64,000 bases of DNA from Physcomitrium patens (Eukaryota; Streptophyta; Bryopsida; Funariales; Funariaceae): NCBI RefSeq assembly GCF_000002425.4, contig NC_037273.1:13797207-13861206 (forward strand), written 5' to 3'. Made by a program: the position numbers and the translations under genes. Within the stretch, counting starts at the first letter, position 1; each line of letters begins with the position of its first letter. This document shows, piece after piece, positions 15,016 to 26,813 of the stretch. A model generated the notes under the pieces. That model did no database searches. It was not told the origin of the DNA and saw only the letters and a list, made by a program, of their open reading frames with translations.

Positions 15016-15633
15016 TTGTCTTCTTTTCAAGATATTCAATGTCTTATATGGCTCAAAAAGGGATACGTGAAATATATGATAGATCTTCATAGATTCTAGT
15101 AGATATAATTAATAAGCAACAAAATTGACTTATTCAATAATAAGAAAAGGTCCTAGCTTATGATAGTCCTACTTGTTACAATGACAAGTACTCTTGATAT
15201 TATGATGAAGTAACCATACTTTGTCACCCACATTGAATTGTGGTTGTTTCTTGTGATAGGCATCCATATTGATTTTTTATCATTCTTGAGCTTCCTTTAA
15301 TTGTGCCTTCATTGATGCATGTAGCTTTGATAAAAAATTTACTAAATCTTCTACCACAAGATTATCAACTATTGAAAAGTCAAAAGTATCAAGTTATAGA
15401 TAATTACCATAATTGATAAAAAAATATTTTTATTGAGTAGAAAAATATTTTAAATTATTGCACATAAATTCTCTTAATGGCAAATGAGTTATCCAATCAT
15501 CTTGATGATAATTAATGATATGCCTTAAATATTGCTCCAAAACTTGATTCATCTATTTTATTTGCCCATTAGTTTGAGGATGAAAAATCAAAGAGAACTT
15601 TATATCTACCTTTAAAATCTTAAAAAGGATTAT

Positions 15634-15849
15634 CTAAAATCTTAATATATATTGAGTCCCCCTATCTGATATAATATCCTTTGGCAATCCATGATAATGA
15701 TAGATATTATCAAAAAGAAGTTTATCAATTTTTTCACTTGTGATAAATTTTGTACATGGTACAAAATATACTATTTTAGTAAAATGATCTAATAACACAA
15801 ATATAAAATTATACAAACTTGAGATTGAAAGATCTATGATAAAATCCAT
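15634..15849 (-). pseudogene. Gypsy integrase core fragment
   Basis: A 71-codon open stretch with the MDFIIDLSISS start of the catalytic core, then LDHFTKIVYFVPC and YHYHGLPKDIISDRGTQY, which hold the first two aspartates of the D,D(35)E triad. The frame breaks soon after, before the glutamate block, so it is a fragment of the inactive chromovirus. Confidence 0.85.
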
Positions 15850-16509
15850 AAAAACAGAAGACCATAGTTGTTTTGAAATATGTAATAGATGAAGAAGTCC
15901 ATAAGATTGATGGTGAGTAGTTTTGAATCTTAAAAAAATATTACTTGATTGTAAAAAGTCTTTGACTAATTTCTATATTTGAAGCCATAAAAAATCTCTC
16001 TATCTTAGTTCCAAAGTCTTATTGTATCCAAAATATCCGGTGGTTGGAAAGTTATGACGAGCTTGAAGAACACATAATCATGCTATGCCTTTTGGAATGT
16101 ACAATCATCTCTTAAAATAGAATATTTTATTTTTGAACTCAAACTTAGAAGTATCATGAGATTTAAAAGAATTATTCTTGATATTATGGATAAGACGATC
16201 AAAAGACATATTTGATTGGATAAGATGATCAAAAGACATACTTGATTGAATTTGCTTCATAAAGGTTCAATCAACAGTTAATGTTGATTTTATTGCTTGA
16301 AGGTGAAAATGCTTTTGCTTCAAGAGAATTATTCTTTGTTGATGAAAAGATGTATCTCTTTTTTTTGATGCAAGATAATTTTTTTTAGAAAAGATGTCCA
16401 ATAAATTTTATTATTTTTTGAATTGATATGTGATGTTGAAATCAAATTTTGATAAAGATATGCTCCAACAAGCTTGGCAACAATTCAAAATACATACCAA
16501 CATGAATTA

Positions 16510-16743
16510 TTAGAGGTTTGTGTGATTTATATACATAGTGATTGGACTCGAGGCACCTTTTAGATAATGACACAATTCTTGAAATGAATCCAAGATTGTA
16601 AGGAGCTCTTTGTTGTAGATCTCATAATTAATTTTAAATGCTGAAAGTTTTTTGTAATAGAAAGGTATTGGATGGAATTTTTTATCTACTCCTATTTGTG
16701 AAAATACCATACCTAAGTCAAAGTCTGATGCATCTGTTTCCAT
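16510..16743 (-). pseudogene. Gypsy RNase H fragment
   Basis: A 77-codon open stretch beginning ETDASDFDLGMVFSQ, the usual start of Ty3/gypsy RNase H with its first catalytic aspartate, followed by HPIPFYYKKLSAFKINYEI and NKELLTILDSFQ. It lies between the reverse transcriptase and integrase remnants on the same strand. Confidence 0.85.
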
Positions 16744-18036
16744 AAAAAATGCCTTAGAAAAGTTAACATAATATAAGATTGGTGTAAAAATAAATTCTTT
16801 TTTTAAAGCATCAAATGATGCTACAACTTATTTACTCCACTTAATTTTGCCTTTATAAGTCAAATGTGTAAGTAGAGATGAAACTTGAAAAAAATTCTTA
16901 AAGAAGTTTTGATAGTAATTGACAAATATTATACATCTCTTAATATTCTTAGAATCTTCCAATCTATGATAGTTTGGATCTTCTTTGGATCCATTATTAG
17001 TCCTTCATTGAGAATGATGTAACCTACAAAGTCAATTTGAGTAGTATGGAATATATATTTTTCTAACTTAGCATATAATCCTACATCTTTAAGTTTTTGT
17101 AACACACAAAAAATATGAATTTTATACTTTTTTGTATTCTTAGAGTAGATTAAGATGTTATCTAAATAATAAATGATAAAATAATTTACAAATTCACAAA
17201 AGACATCATTTATTAGATGTTAAAAAGTAATTGGTGCATTTGTGAATCCAAAAGGTATGATACTATATTCAAAATGCTTATACTTGGTTCATAATACAAT
17301 TTTTCATTCATCTCTTTTTTTAATGTGTACTAGATTATATGCTCTTTGTTGATCTATTTTTGTATAGATCTTTACTTGATTGACTTCATTAAGAAGTCCT
17401 GAAATCAAAAGTAGAAGATACTTATTCTTGATGGTGATCTTATTGAATCTTCAATAGTCTATACATATTTGTAAAGATCCATCTTTTTTCTTAACAAATA
17501 AGATAAAAGTTTCAACTAGAGATTTAGAATGGCATATAAAATTCTAAGCTAAGTTTTCATTAATGTATTCCTTGAATAGAACTAACTCATTTTTTGATAG
17601 GCTATAGATTGGTCCAAATGGTGGTTGAATTCCTTCTTGAAGATCGATGGAACAATCATAAAGATGATGATTTAGAAGAATATCTATATTCTTCTTTTCA
17701 AAATCATCTTAGAAATCTTAATACTTGCTAGAAATACTACTTAATATCTTTCCACCATTAGAAATAGGCATAGCATATATAGCAAAAGATGACCATTCTT
17801 TTGCTGCATGCATAAGAGCTCTTGCACTTGCTAGTAAGGATTAGGATGTATTGAACTTATGTATTTGCAACTTGATTAATGGAATTTGGATTGAACTATC
17901 AAAAAAAAGAGGACCCATCAACTATCTTCGAAGAGAACAAAGATCAGAGTATGTAGCAAATACAATTCGCCGCATATTAGATTTTCTCAATATATAATCA
18001 TTATGATCTTTAATTGCTACATCTTAAGGAACAATC

Positions 18037-18560
18037 TGTCACGGACATACATATAATTACCTATATGAATAGATAAAAGTATGTAAAAGTAGGTTAATTG
18101 TGTAATATCTTCTAGAGAAGCTTCTTAGAAGCTTCATAGACGCTGCTTTGACTTTATAGGAGTCTATAGTTGACTTTTAGGTTAGAAACTTGGTCAACAA
18201 GTTAGCCATGTGCCACGCATGTTAGAAGCTTAAAGAACAAGCTAACTATGTGGTCCATCCATAGAAAACTTGCCTTGCAAGCAAAGGCATGTGGCCTAGA
18301 AAGTCAACATATATTGGAGGTCTTATAGAACATCGCCACGTGGCTTCTAGTTAGATAGTATATATAGAGGCAAGAGTGAAGCCCTCTTCACTCTTGTCAA
18401 CTCCTTTCTTGCTTCTAGTCTAGTTTCAAGGGTCTCTAGTTTTCTTGTATTTTGGCAATAGCCATTCCAGTTTCTTTCTTAATATACATATTTTGTCCTA
18501 TTTCTTTTTGAGAAAAGTCTCACTTACTCTTTAGCTTTCATCGAGTTCTTGTCCTTGACA
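18037..18560 (+). repeat. Solo LTR-1 nested in the chromovirus, perfect TSD (CAATC)
   Basis: A 524-bp LTR from TGTCACGGACATAC to TCCTTGACA, with CAATC at 18032-18036 and 18561-18565. It lies in the opposite orientation to its host element and splits the protease region; the interrupted homology to 1330-1515 resumes on the other side. TATA-like tatatata follows the 'agttagatag' block near 18360. It is very similar to the solo LTR at 11982-12519. Confidence 0.92.
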
Positions 18561-20118
18561 CAATCTCATGCATGACATCTCTAAAAGATAGCAAACAACT
18601 ATCTATGATTTCTATATGTATGGATTTAGTTTTTTTGATTAAAAATATTTCTTATTTTTTGACAAAATCTTTATCTATAAATAGGTTTAGGCTTCTAAAT
18701 CTAACAAAGCTAAGATTTTATGATTTTTTGGTCCTAAATAAATTTCTATTATAAAATAAGATGAACGGTTTAAAGAAAGAATAGGGTCTTTATTAAAATT
18801 TACATAAGATTCTAATTGTATGATTTTTATTATAGTTGGAGAAACTTATTTTTTGATACATAATCTTCTTTAGCAACCATGCTTCTCATTTTGTAGTTGA
18901 GTTGTTTCTTTGGATAATATTGAGTAGTGTGTTTAGCTTCTCCACAATATAAATATAAGCCTTCTTGACATTGTTAAGTCTTTTTTTGCTCTTTGAAGGA
19001 TTTAAAATGTATTATATCAATTTACATTGGTTCTAGCTTTTATGAATGTATTTTTGAAAAGTTAGGAGCTATTGTCATTATTTGATTTATTCCTTTCTAG
19101 TTAAGTCTTGGTTCTTGATGTATTTCAAATAATCCTTTGTTGTATATAATGACTTGTGCAATAAATTGTTTCAAAGATTTTACCTTTGATATTATCAGTA
19201 ATAAATCTTTAACATTATCTTTCAACTAATGTCAAAATTGATTAATAAGGGCTTTGTCGTTCCAGTCCATGTTATAAGCAAGGTTTTGGAATTTAGCAAT
19301 ATATAGGATGACTAACCATGATCTTTATCATAAAGATAAGAACTTGATCTCTGTTATTCTTTCTCAATCACTTTCTTCAAATATGGCCGTAAATACTTCT
19401 AAGAATGAATTTAAATCATAAAAGAGTTTTGAATCCTTTTCTCTTAAAAGTGCAAATGAAGTGTAAGTACTTCCTAATAGAAGTATCTTTATCAATCCGA
19501 CTTCAGTAAATCCATTAGGATATTGGAAGGAATGCAATCTTAAATAGAACTTGATTTATTGTAAAAATCTTTGAAATTTTTATTTTATTCCATCAAATTT
19601 CTCAAGCATACTAATTTTTATTTCTATCATACTTGTAGAAGTAAAACTCTCTAGGTTTGGTTGTGACGTTGATCTGCTTACTTCTTCCAACTGCACAACT
19701 TCTTGCCATAGACTCTGAACTTCTTTCATAGAGATAGGAATATTATCTCCTTGATTCACATTAAAAATACGTAAGATTTCTACTCAGAGTGTTGACAAGT
19801 TCATAAAAATTTGCAATAGTTGAAAATCTATTTTTACTTCCAATAAGACTAACATCCATAATTTATTCTTCTATAGATAATTTAAATAAATTTAAAATTT
19901 AAATTAAAAGAAGATAATCTATAAGCACTAATATCAAATGAAAATTTTGACAAAGAGAAATAACCGACTATCTTTAAGGAAAAAATTAGTATTAGAAAAC
20001 AAGATTATTTATTTAAAAATGGGTAGTCTTTAACCTTCAAAATACAAAAATAGAAGTGATGTAATCCAATCTCTTCTAAAAAAAAGAAAAAAACAATAAG
20101 TTAGAAACCTTGTCAAAG

Positions 20119-20619
20119 TATCAAGGACATGAATCTCAAAAAAAGAAATCCTTAATATACTCTTGTATCACTCAAAAGAATTAAAAAATTGCTCTAAGAT
20201 GATATGGATTAAATCACAATGCCTACTGTCAAAGATAAGAAAATTAAAAAGTCTAGAAATAAGACTAAAAAGTAGAAAGGCATTGACAAGAATAAAGAAG
20301 GCTTTATTCTTACTTCCATATAAAGTCTTAAGTAGAAGCTATGTAGCAATGTCCAATAGAACCTCCAAAATGTGTTGACTTTACAAGATACATATCTTAA
20401 CTTGCAAAGCAAGTTTTTTATATATATGCTACATTGTTAGCTTGTTTTACAAGCTAGTTTTTAATCTATCAATTAAATAGAAATACATGTAAAATCAAAG
20501 CAATGTCATCAAAACTTTTAAAAATCTTTTCTAAAAAATATTATGAAATAAATCTATTTTTATCTACGTCTACTTAATCATATAGATAAATATTAGAGTA
20601 GTTATGTATGTCCATGACA
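20119..20619 (-). repeat. 5' LTR (LTR-1) of the minus-strand chromovirus
   Basis: Collinear with 13724-14250 over its length; both carry the same lost segments compared with the solo LTRs. It ends at 20619 with ..gtccatgaca. The inner boundary (tatcaaggac at 20119) corresponds to the LTR end tgtcaaggac. A primer-binding site next to it is not convincing. Confidence 0.7.
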
Positions 20620-21279
20620 TCATCTCTACGTCTATAAGTTCAATTAAACTTTCTCACCTACTCAACATTTTATTATTGATTACCACATCTCATCAACTCT
20701 TTGTCTTCCACAAACAACTTGACTTATTTTTGCTGAGCTTGTAGATAAGCCCTCTAGGAACTCAATGTTAACATCACACATGTGAAAACCTGAAACAAAA
20801 TGCAGACAAGTAGATCGATTTGAATTATGTTCGTAATTGGTGTTGGAATAACTTGTCCAAAAGCAATACAGTCCTCACTTTCAATCTCTTTTAATATTTT
20901 AAAATTGCTAATGATAGTGCTCAAAAGCAATACAGTCCTCACTCAAGATCATGATACGAAGAATCAAACAGACCTACAAGCAGAATCCACTGCTATATAA
21001 GAGTTGGAAAGTCTACACCTAAAATAGACCGGAAATAAAAAAAACCGCCAGCGGGATACCTCGAATCAAAAGAGGACTGTGAGTCCAGATCAGTCAAACC
21101 CTGACCGAATGCCATTGTATCATGCATCCCGATGAGATGAAATATCCAAAAGAAGGGGCAATAATCAAAATCAAAAAGAAATGTCAACAAAACTGTTTAA
21201 AAAATTAGAAACACAAAGTTAAAAAACTCCACAGTACACCCACCTACAACACGAACAAGAATACACAATTAAGTAAAAA
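20620..21279. other. Upstream flank of the GDSL gene
   Basis: Intermediate-GC DNA without retroelement motifs. It contains two perfect copies of the 22-mer that begins caaaagcaatacagtcc, at 20858-20879 and 20922-20943 (64 bp apart). No coding sequence is recognised. It is probably distal promoter or intergenic DNA of the GDSL gene. Confidence 0.5.
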
Positions 21280-21288
21280 TATATAAAG
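21280..21288 (+). promoter_or_regulatory. Candidate TATA box of GDSL copy 1
   Basis: TATATAAAG at 21280-21288 sits about 365 bp upstream of the ATG, where AT-rich DNA gives way to GC-richer, leader-like sequence. A start site about 30 bp downstream would give a 5' leader of about 340 nt. It lies outside the inverted duplication (which starts at 21507), so the second gene copy lacks it. This is motif-based inference only. Confidence 0.45.
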
Positions 21289-21652
21289 AGTCATCCCAGG
21301 ATGCAGATCCACAATAAACTCGTCAGCTGGCTTCATTCCCCCCCAAAAATTCACCATTTCTACCCGCTGGTGAAGCTTCAACCACGAAAACGGCGCGTCT
21401 CAGACTTTCCACAAATGACACCGTTTTCCTCGACCAAAAGGTCAGCGCAAGGAAATTCAGATCCACTGCACTCACCCCTGCAAACATAAAACGCGCAGAG
21501 TAAGCCCACTCCATCACAAATCATCTGCAAACTACAATCTCATCGTCAATTTTGCAGAGTTGCTTCTCACCAGATCAAGCGGAAATAGCCCAAGAAGACC
21601 TAAGTCTGTGTCTGACCGCTGACAACAGTTAGGACTGGCAGGAGGCGGAAGG

Positions 21653-23476
21653 ATGGCCAGATTGTCCTTGTGGTGTTTGGGGGGCTTGCTCCTCTGCGCC
21701 GTGCACCTGGTTGCTGCAGCCGACCCACTGCCCAACTGCTCCTATCCGGCCATCTACGGCTTCGGAGACTCTCTCACCGATGTCGGCAATGGCATCGCCG
21801 CCTTTCCAGAGAAGTTCAAACATGCCGAGATTGATCCCTACGGAATCCAATTTCCCATGCACGCTGCAGATCGATACACGGACGGCAAAATGTTCATCGA
21901 CTTCCTTGGTACGTTGCCTCAGACTCGCTTCCCTCAGCTTCGGTCGTTTGCACTCGATTTGTGGCACACCCGGCAGTTCAGCGCAGGGTCCAAAAGCCGT
22001 ACGATGAGCACGTTCTGTTGTGGCGCAAAAATGGGTTCACTGCTGGGATTGTGCTTGATGCACACAGGTTTGTGTCAGTCCAGGCCCCAGCAATTCGGGG
22101 CTTCTCTGTCTGGACGACGCAAGGATAAGTGAATCGTGTTATTCGATCACCCCGACAATCGTGAATAGGTGGGAATTGGATGAGTTCGTGTTCAGCCTGT
22201 GTGGAGGGGGAAGAGCTGGATTGGGCTGTTGCGAACTGGATGCTCGAGGCTGGTTGGCTGACATGAGGGAACGTGTTTTTGGTGGTGCAGCTTTCGGAAT
22301 CAGGAGGCGCCCTAACTACGCCATCCTGAGAGGAACTGCCGGAGATTTCACTTACGGGTCCAACTTCGCGGCGTACGGAGGCTCTGCGAGGCCCGTGAAG
22401 GTGTGGAACACAGGGGAGAAGTTTACCTCTCCGTTCTCCCTGGATGTGCAGCAGCAGTGGTTCCAGCGTTACAAGATTCGTCTGTGGTTCTACGAGTCTC
22501 CCGTGTACAACCCCAACGGAAGACTGGTGCAGAGCCTCCCGAAGCTATCCAGCGTGAACTCGTCGCTGTTCACGGTGTGGGCAGGATACCAGGACTACTT
22601 CTGGAGCCTGTACGAGAAGAAGCTGACGGTGAGCCAGACCCGGAAGATCGTGCCTGAGGTGGTGAAGGCCATCGAGGAGCACATCGAGAAGATTCTGGCG
22701 GTGGTGGAGTACACCCCTCCCGGATTCCCCACAATGCTCATGCCCCCGGCGACGGAAGTCCTCATCCAGAACCAGCTCCCTCTGGGTTGCGTCCCCGCGC
22801 TGCTGACGGTGCACGGAGGATCCCACGCCAAGTACGACGAGTATGGGTGTTTGAGCGATCTGAACAAGATCTCGAAGGCCCACAACAAGCTGCTGGGCGA
22901 GAAGGTGGAGGCACTGCGCAAGAAGTACCCGGCGGCGAAGCTGTACTACGGCGATGTGTATGGAGTGTACGAGGACATTCTGAAGAAGCCAGCAGACTAC
23001 AGTGAGTACATCCACCACGAATGCGAGGCCTGGGTTTGGGGGTTATTTTGTGTTGTGGGGGAGAGGGAGGGAGTTGCATGGGAGGGAGTTGGAGGAGTCG
23101 AGTTTCTTTCTGGGGATGAAATTCTGAGGGATTCCTGAGGTGGTTACGAGGTTGTTCGAGGTTGGAAGTAATCTGGTGGTGACGCGGTGTTTGTGCAGAT
23201 GTGACGACTCCACTGAAGGCATGCTGCGGAACGGGAGGGAAGTACAACTTCAACAAGGACGTGTGGTGCGGCGATTTCGGAACGGTGGAGGGCAAGTTCG
23301 TGAATCTGACGACCCCCTGCGCCAATCCTGCGGGAGTCCTGAGCTATGACGGGATCCACACGTCGAACACGGTGAACAAGGCGTTGGCGACGGCTTTTTT
23401 GACAGGGAAGCACATTTACCCCGAGGGTGGATTCAAGTGCTCTCCCGACTTCACATTCTGGGACGCCAGGACATAA
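21653..23476 (+). CDS. GDSL-type esterase/lipase, copy 1 (3 exons, 414 aa)
   Basis: Secreted SGNH-fold esterase/lipase that would hydrolyse acyl esters in the wall or apoplast; the substrate cannot be told from sequence. Exons are 21653-21908, 22291-23001 and 23199-23476, with introns of 382 and 197 bp (GT-AG, both phase 1). The joined frame closes exactly at TAA. A hydrophobic signal peptide (ARLSLWCLGGLLLCAVHLVA) begins at residue 2. Block I is FGDSLTDVGN with Ser40 as nucleophile; block II is AAYGGSARP with Gly116. Block III is GYQD at 184-187, with Gln where most family members have the Asn of GxND. Block V is DGIH with Asp373 and His376. ACCGTGG is the usual late cysteine motif, and the length suits plant GDSL enzymes. 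The start is the first ATG of the frame and is followed by the signal peptide. Identical protein to the minus-strand copy at 60268-62092. Confidence 0.95.
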
Positions 23477-24033
23477 GCGAGAGCTGGTGCTCCATTCCGG
23501 GGCAACATCAGACACGAGCACCAGTCCTCCTTCCGAGGGAACATTGTTGCGTTCGGATACCATGCTTGACGGCTGCACGCATCACCATTCGATGCAGGAG
23601 CAAGCGATAAAAAAAACGCGACGCAGCTTGGGAGGAATCGAGCTGGTTATGAGGTTGTGATAGAAACCCGTTGGCCATGAGTGCGTAGGGTTTCCTCCAT
23701 GAGTTATCACGACACTTGTGAAGTAACGAAATAATTGTGTTCATTTACTGGAGGAAAGACGGACTGGCATCGTCTAGACTTGGTTTCGACCGGTGATGCG
23801 GACCAAGAGAATTCTGTTCATTGAGTGTACACGTTCCGGCAGTGCCTTTGAAATAATCTGAACATTCTATCATTCTACACTCATCTTTTGTCTGGTGTAT
23901 GATCACTTGTGTATGCAGGATCAGTTTGTTTAGGTAAGTTTGCTACTGAGCGTATATTTTGTGTTATGTTTGAGAAATACGGCGCTGATTCTGGTTATTG
24001 CTGGTATCCATAAATTTCTGTAGGGGACGGTTT
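23477..24033 (+). other. 3' flank / UTR of GDSL copy 1
   Basis: Noncoding sequence of intermediate GC between the stop codon and the copia 3' LTR, duplicated almost exactly at 59711-60267. It probably holds the 3' UTR and polyadenylation region; no single poly(A) signal can be chosen. Confidence 0.6.
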
Positions 24034-24241
24034 TGTAAGAGAGAGAACACTAACAATAATATAAATCATGAAGTATATTATTAAAATAACTTGATTCCAT
24101 CATATTTATAAGAGCCTTTTACATTGTCTTGTGGAGAGAAGTAGTTGTAACTTCTTCATTACTACTTTGTAACTACCTAAAGGTAATTCTGCATTTACCA
24201 ACATGTATTAATTAATCTAATATGTATTAGCAAATCTAACA
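24034..24241 (-). repeat. 3' LTR of left copia element (208 bp)
   Basis: On the minus strand it starts TGTTAGATTTGC directly after the purine tract AAAGAGAGG and ends CTCTCTTACA. It reads as identical to the 3' LTR of the right-arm element (59503-59710). The same-family 5' LTR is at 31937-32143. Confidence 0.92.
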
Positions 24242-26813
24242 CCTCTCTTTAATCAACATAGACTACATTTTATTTGAATTGTCAATGTTGATTAAGTATT
24301 TCATGAAATGGTTGTGTATGGGTTCAGAAGTGACTTTGTCATTATATTTGCCCGCATTTCATTTTGTTTGTAGAAATAAATTCCAAGACAACTTCATTTG
24401 CTTTTACTTTGTGTCAAATGTAATGGTATTTGATATCAATATGTTTTGTGCAATCATGGAAATGTGGGTTTCGTGTCATTGCAATACATGATTGATTATC
24501 ACAATAAATTGTGCTTGTTAAAGTTACTTGATGTCTAATTTCTTTGAAAAGAGTTTGAAGCCATATCAATTTTTTTAAAGATGTTGCCACTGCAATATAT
24601 TATGGTGTCGTACTTGATTATGCTACCACTGCTTATTTCTTAGAATGACAACTCAAAAGAAATGAGTTGAGGTAAAACTTGTATTCAAAAGTAGACTTTT
24701 GAGTATCTAGATCTCTCGCATAATCCGCATCACTCCAATCATAAAGTTGTGGTGAAGAGGTGGAAGAAGAATTTGAGTAACATAGTTCAAAATTTTGAGT
24801 TTGTTTTAAATAATGGAGTATGCATTTTAAAGCCGTCCAATGAATTGGACTAGGCTTAGCCATAAATTTTGCCATATGATGTATTACAAAGGCTAAATTA
24901 TATCTAATACAAGTGATAAGGTATTGTAGACTTTTAGTGATATGTGCATATGGAATTGATGCCATGAATTTAATATCCCCCCCTTCATGAGGTCAAGACC
25001 TTCAAAAAAAGTGAATACTACCTTCAAGAGGAGTAGAAATGGCATGGCAATCATTTATAGAAAAATAATTTAATATATTTGAGACATATTTGGCTTGAGA
25101 GAGAATTAAAGTGCGGATGGCAAAATTATGACAAATTTGAATACCTAAGATGTATTCGATTTTTTTGTTGTCTGTCATAGAAAAACGAGAAGAAAAAAGG
25201 GCTTTAATGGAAATGAGATAAGATAAATCATTTGAGATTAAAACTACATCATTAATGTAAAGTCCAATGTAGATTACAGATGTAAAGAAGTGTTTATATT
25301 AAACATTGATATCCAAAATACATTTTGAGAATCCATTAGTGACTAGAAAATCATCCAATAGATCACACTATGTGTGAGGAGCTTGTTTTAATCCATATAA
25401 GGATTTAAGTAAATAACATACCTTATATTCATGATTGAGTATTACAAATCTTTTGGATTGAGTGATGTAATTTTCTTCTTTAAGAACACCATTTAAGAAA
25501 GCCATAGTGACATCCATCTGATAAATATGAAAGTCATAAAAAGTAGTTAAAATAAGAAGGAGATGTAGTGATGTCATTTTGATGATTAGAGAGAAAGTTT
25601 TATAATAATCAAGGCCTTCTTGTTGTAAGAAACTTTGAGCCACAAAATATGCCTAAAAACATGCTAGAGAACCATTGGAATTATATTTTTGACAAAATAG
25701 CCAATTGGTGATTACAATGGAGCAATTAAAAGGATGAGAGACCAACTTCCATGTTCTATTTTTTATTGAAGAATTATATTTACTTTTCTATAGCTAGATG
25801 CCAATTTGAGGCATCGTCACTTGTAAGTGCTTCACGAATCAAAAGTAGATCCACGAAGGTGACTAGAAATCTACCAACATAAAAAGCAATATTGTTTATC
25901 TTAGATGTTTATCAAGTTCTACAAGTGATTTGAAAAGATTATTGAAGTGGTTTGACTTTTGAAAAATTCCATTGGAGATCAATGGATGATACTATAGACG
26001 AAGAAGGCATGGTACTAGAAGTGTGAATGACTTGATTGTGAATAAGAGAGGGACAAGAGATGGTGGTGAAGAAACTTCAAGGTCATCTATTGAGAGAGCT
26101 TGTTCATGACCATCATCAATAAACAATAGAAGTCTTTGTAGAATCAATAGAGCGATGAATAGACGTGAGGTGATCATGAAAGCTATCTTTGATATTTTGG
26201 ATGGTGAATTGAATACTTGTGATGATCTTGGTAGGCTTGATAGCATTATAGGCTCCACCATAGATAGATTGAGAAGATTATTCATCTCCTCTTAAAGAAA
26301 TAGAGACTCCATAGGTGGATTAAGATATAAGAATTTTCATTGAAGATCACATCTCAACTCACAAAGTGCTTATGGATATCTACATCATACATTCATAGCC
26401 TTGAATGCCAAGAGGTTTGATATAGACAAGAAACAAACATTGACAAGTGAGTGTATTAAGTTTTAAACATTGAGTATTGGATATTTTAGCAAATGTTTAA
26501 CATCCAAAGTGCATAAGTGATGGAATTTGGATTTAATGCGGGTCCATTATACCTAGGGAGTTATATTTAATAAGAAAGAATAAAAAGATAATTTTTATAA
26601 ATATCAAGCAGTAAAAACCAGTTTAATTCAATAATTAGTAGTGAGATTGGATGCATGTAACATGATGCAAGCCGAATTAATAAGAGATTGATTTTTACAC
26701 TGAACTACATTATTTTGAAAAAGAATGTATGGAGTCATAAAATATTGATTAATACCATGAAGCTCATAATAAGTTGAGAATATTATATTGGTAAATTTTC
26801 TACCATTATATGT

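Larger units (their letters stand above)
14251..20118 (-). mobile_element. Ty3/gypsy chromovirus internal region, inactive
   Basis: Domain order on the minus strand is gag (about 19.9-18.9 kb), a decayed zinc knuckle (near 18.84-18.98 kb, YCGEAKHTTQYYPKK with cysteines changed to tyrosine), protease region (about 18.7-17.9 kb), reverse transcriptase (about 17.7-16.9 kb), RNase H (16510-16743), integrase (15634-15849) and a C-terminal chromodomain (about 14855-15015). This is the gag-PR-RT-RH-IN-chromodomain order of plant chromoviruses, whose integrases target heterochromatin. The reverse-transcriptase active site near 17145 reads YLDN instead of YLDD. Stops and frameshifts are numerous and biased to AT. 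LTRs at 13724-14250 and 20119-20619 complete it, and a solo LTR (18037-18560) is inserted in the protease region. Confidence 0.85.

Noticed and set aside
22161..23138. A single 325-codon frame treated as the complete GDSL protein
   Set aside because: Its first ~43 codons lie in intron 1 and its last ~46 in intron 2. GT-AG splicing joins block I from exon 1 and the DGIH block from exon 3.
22545..23325. Several long antisense and off-frame ORFs over the GDSL exons (also 60419-61199)
   Set aside because: They are shadows of GC-rich coding sequence. The spliced GDSL frame explains the region, and the shadows show no family similarity.
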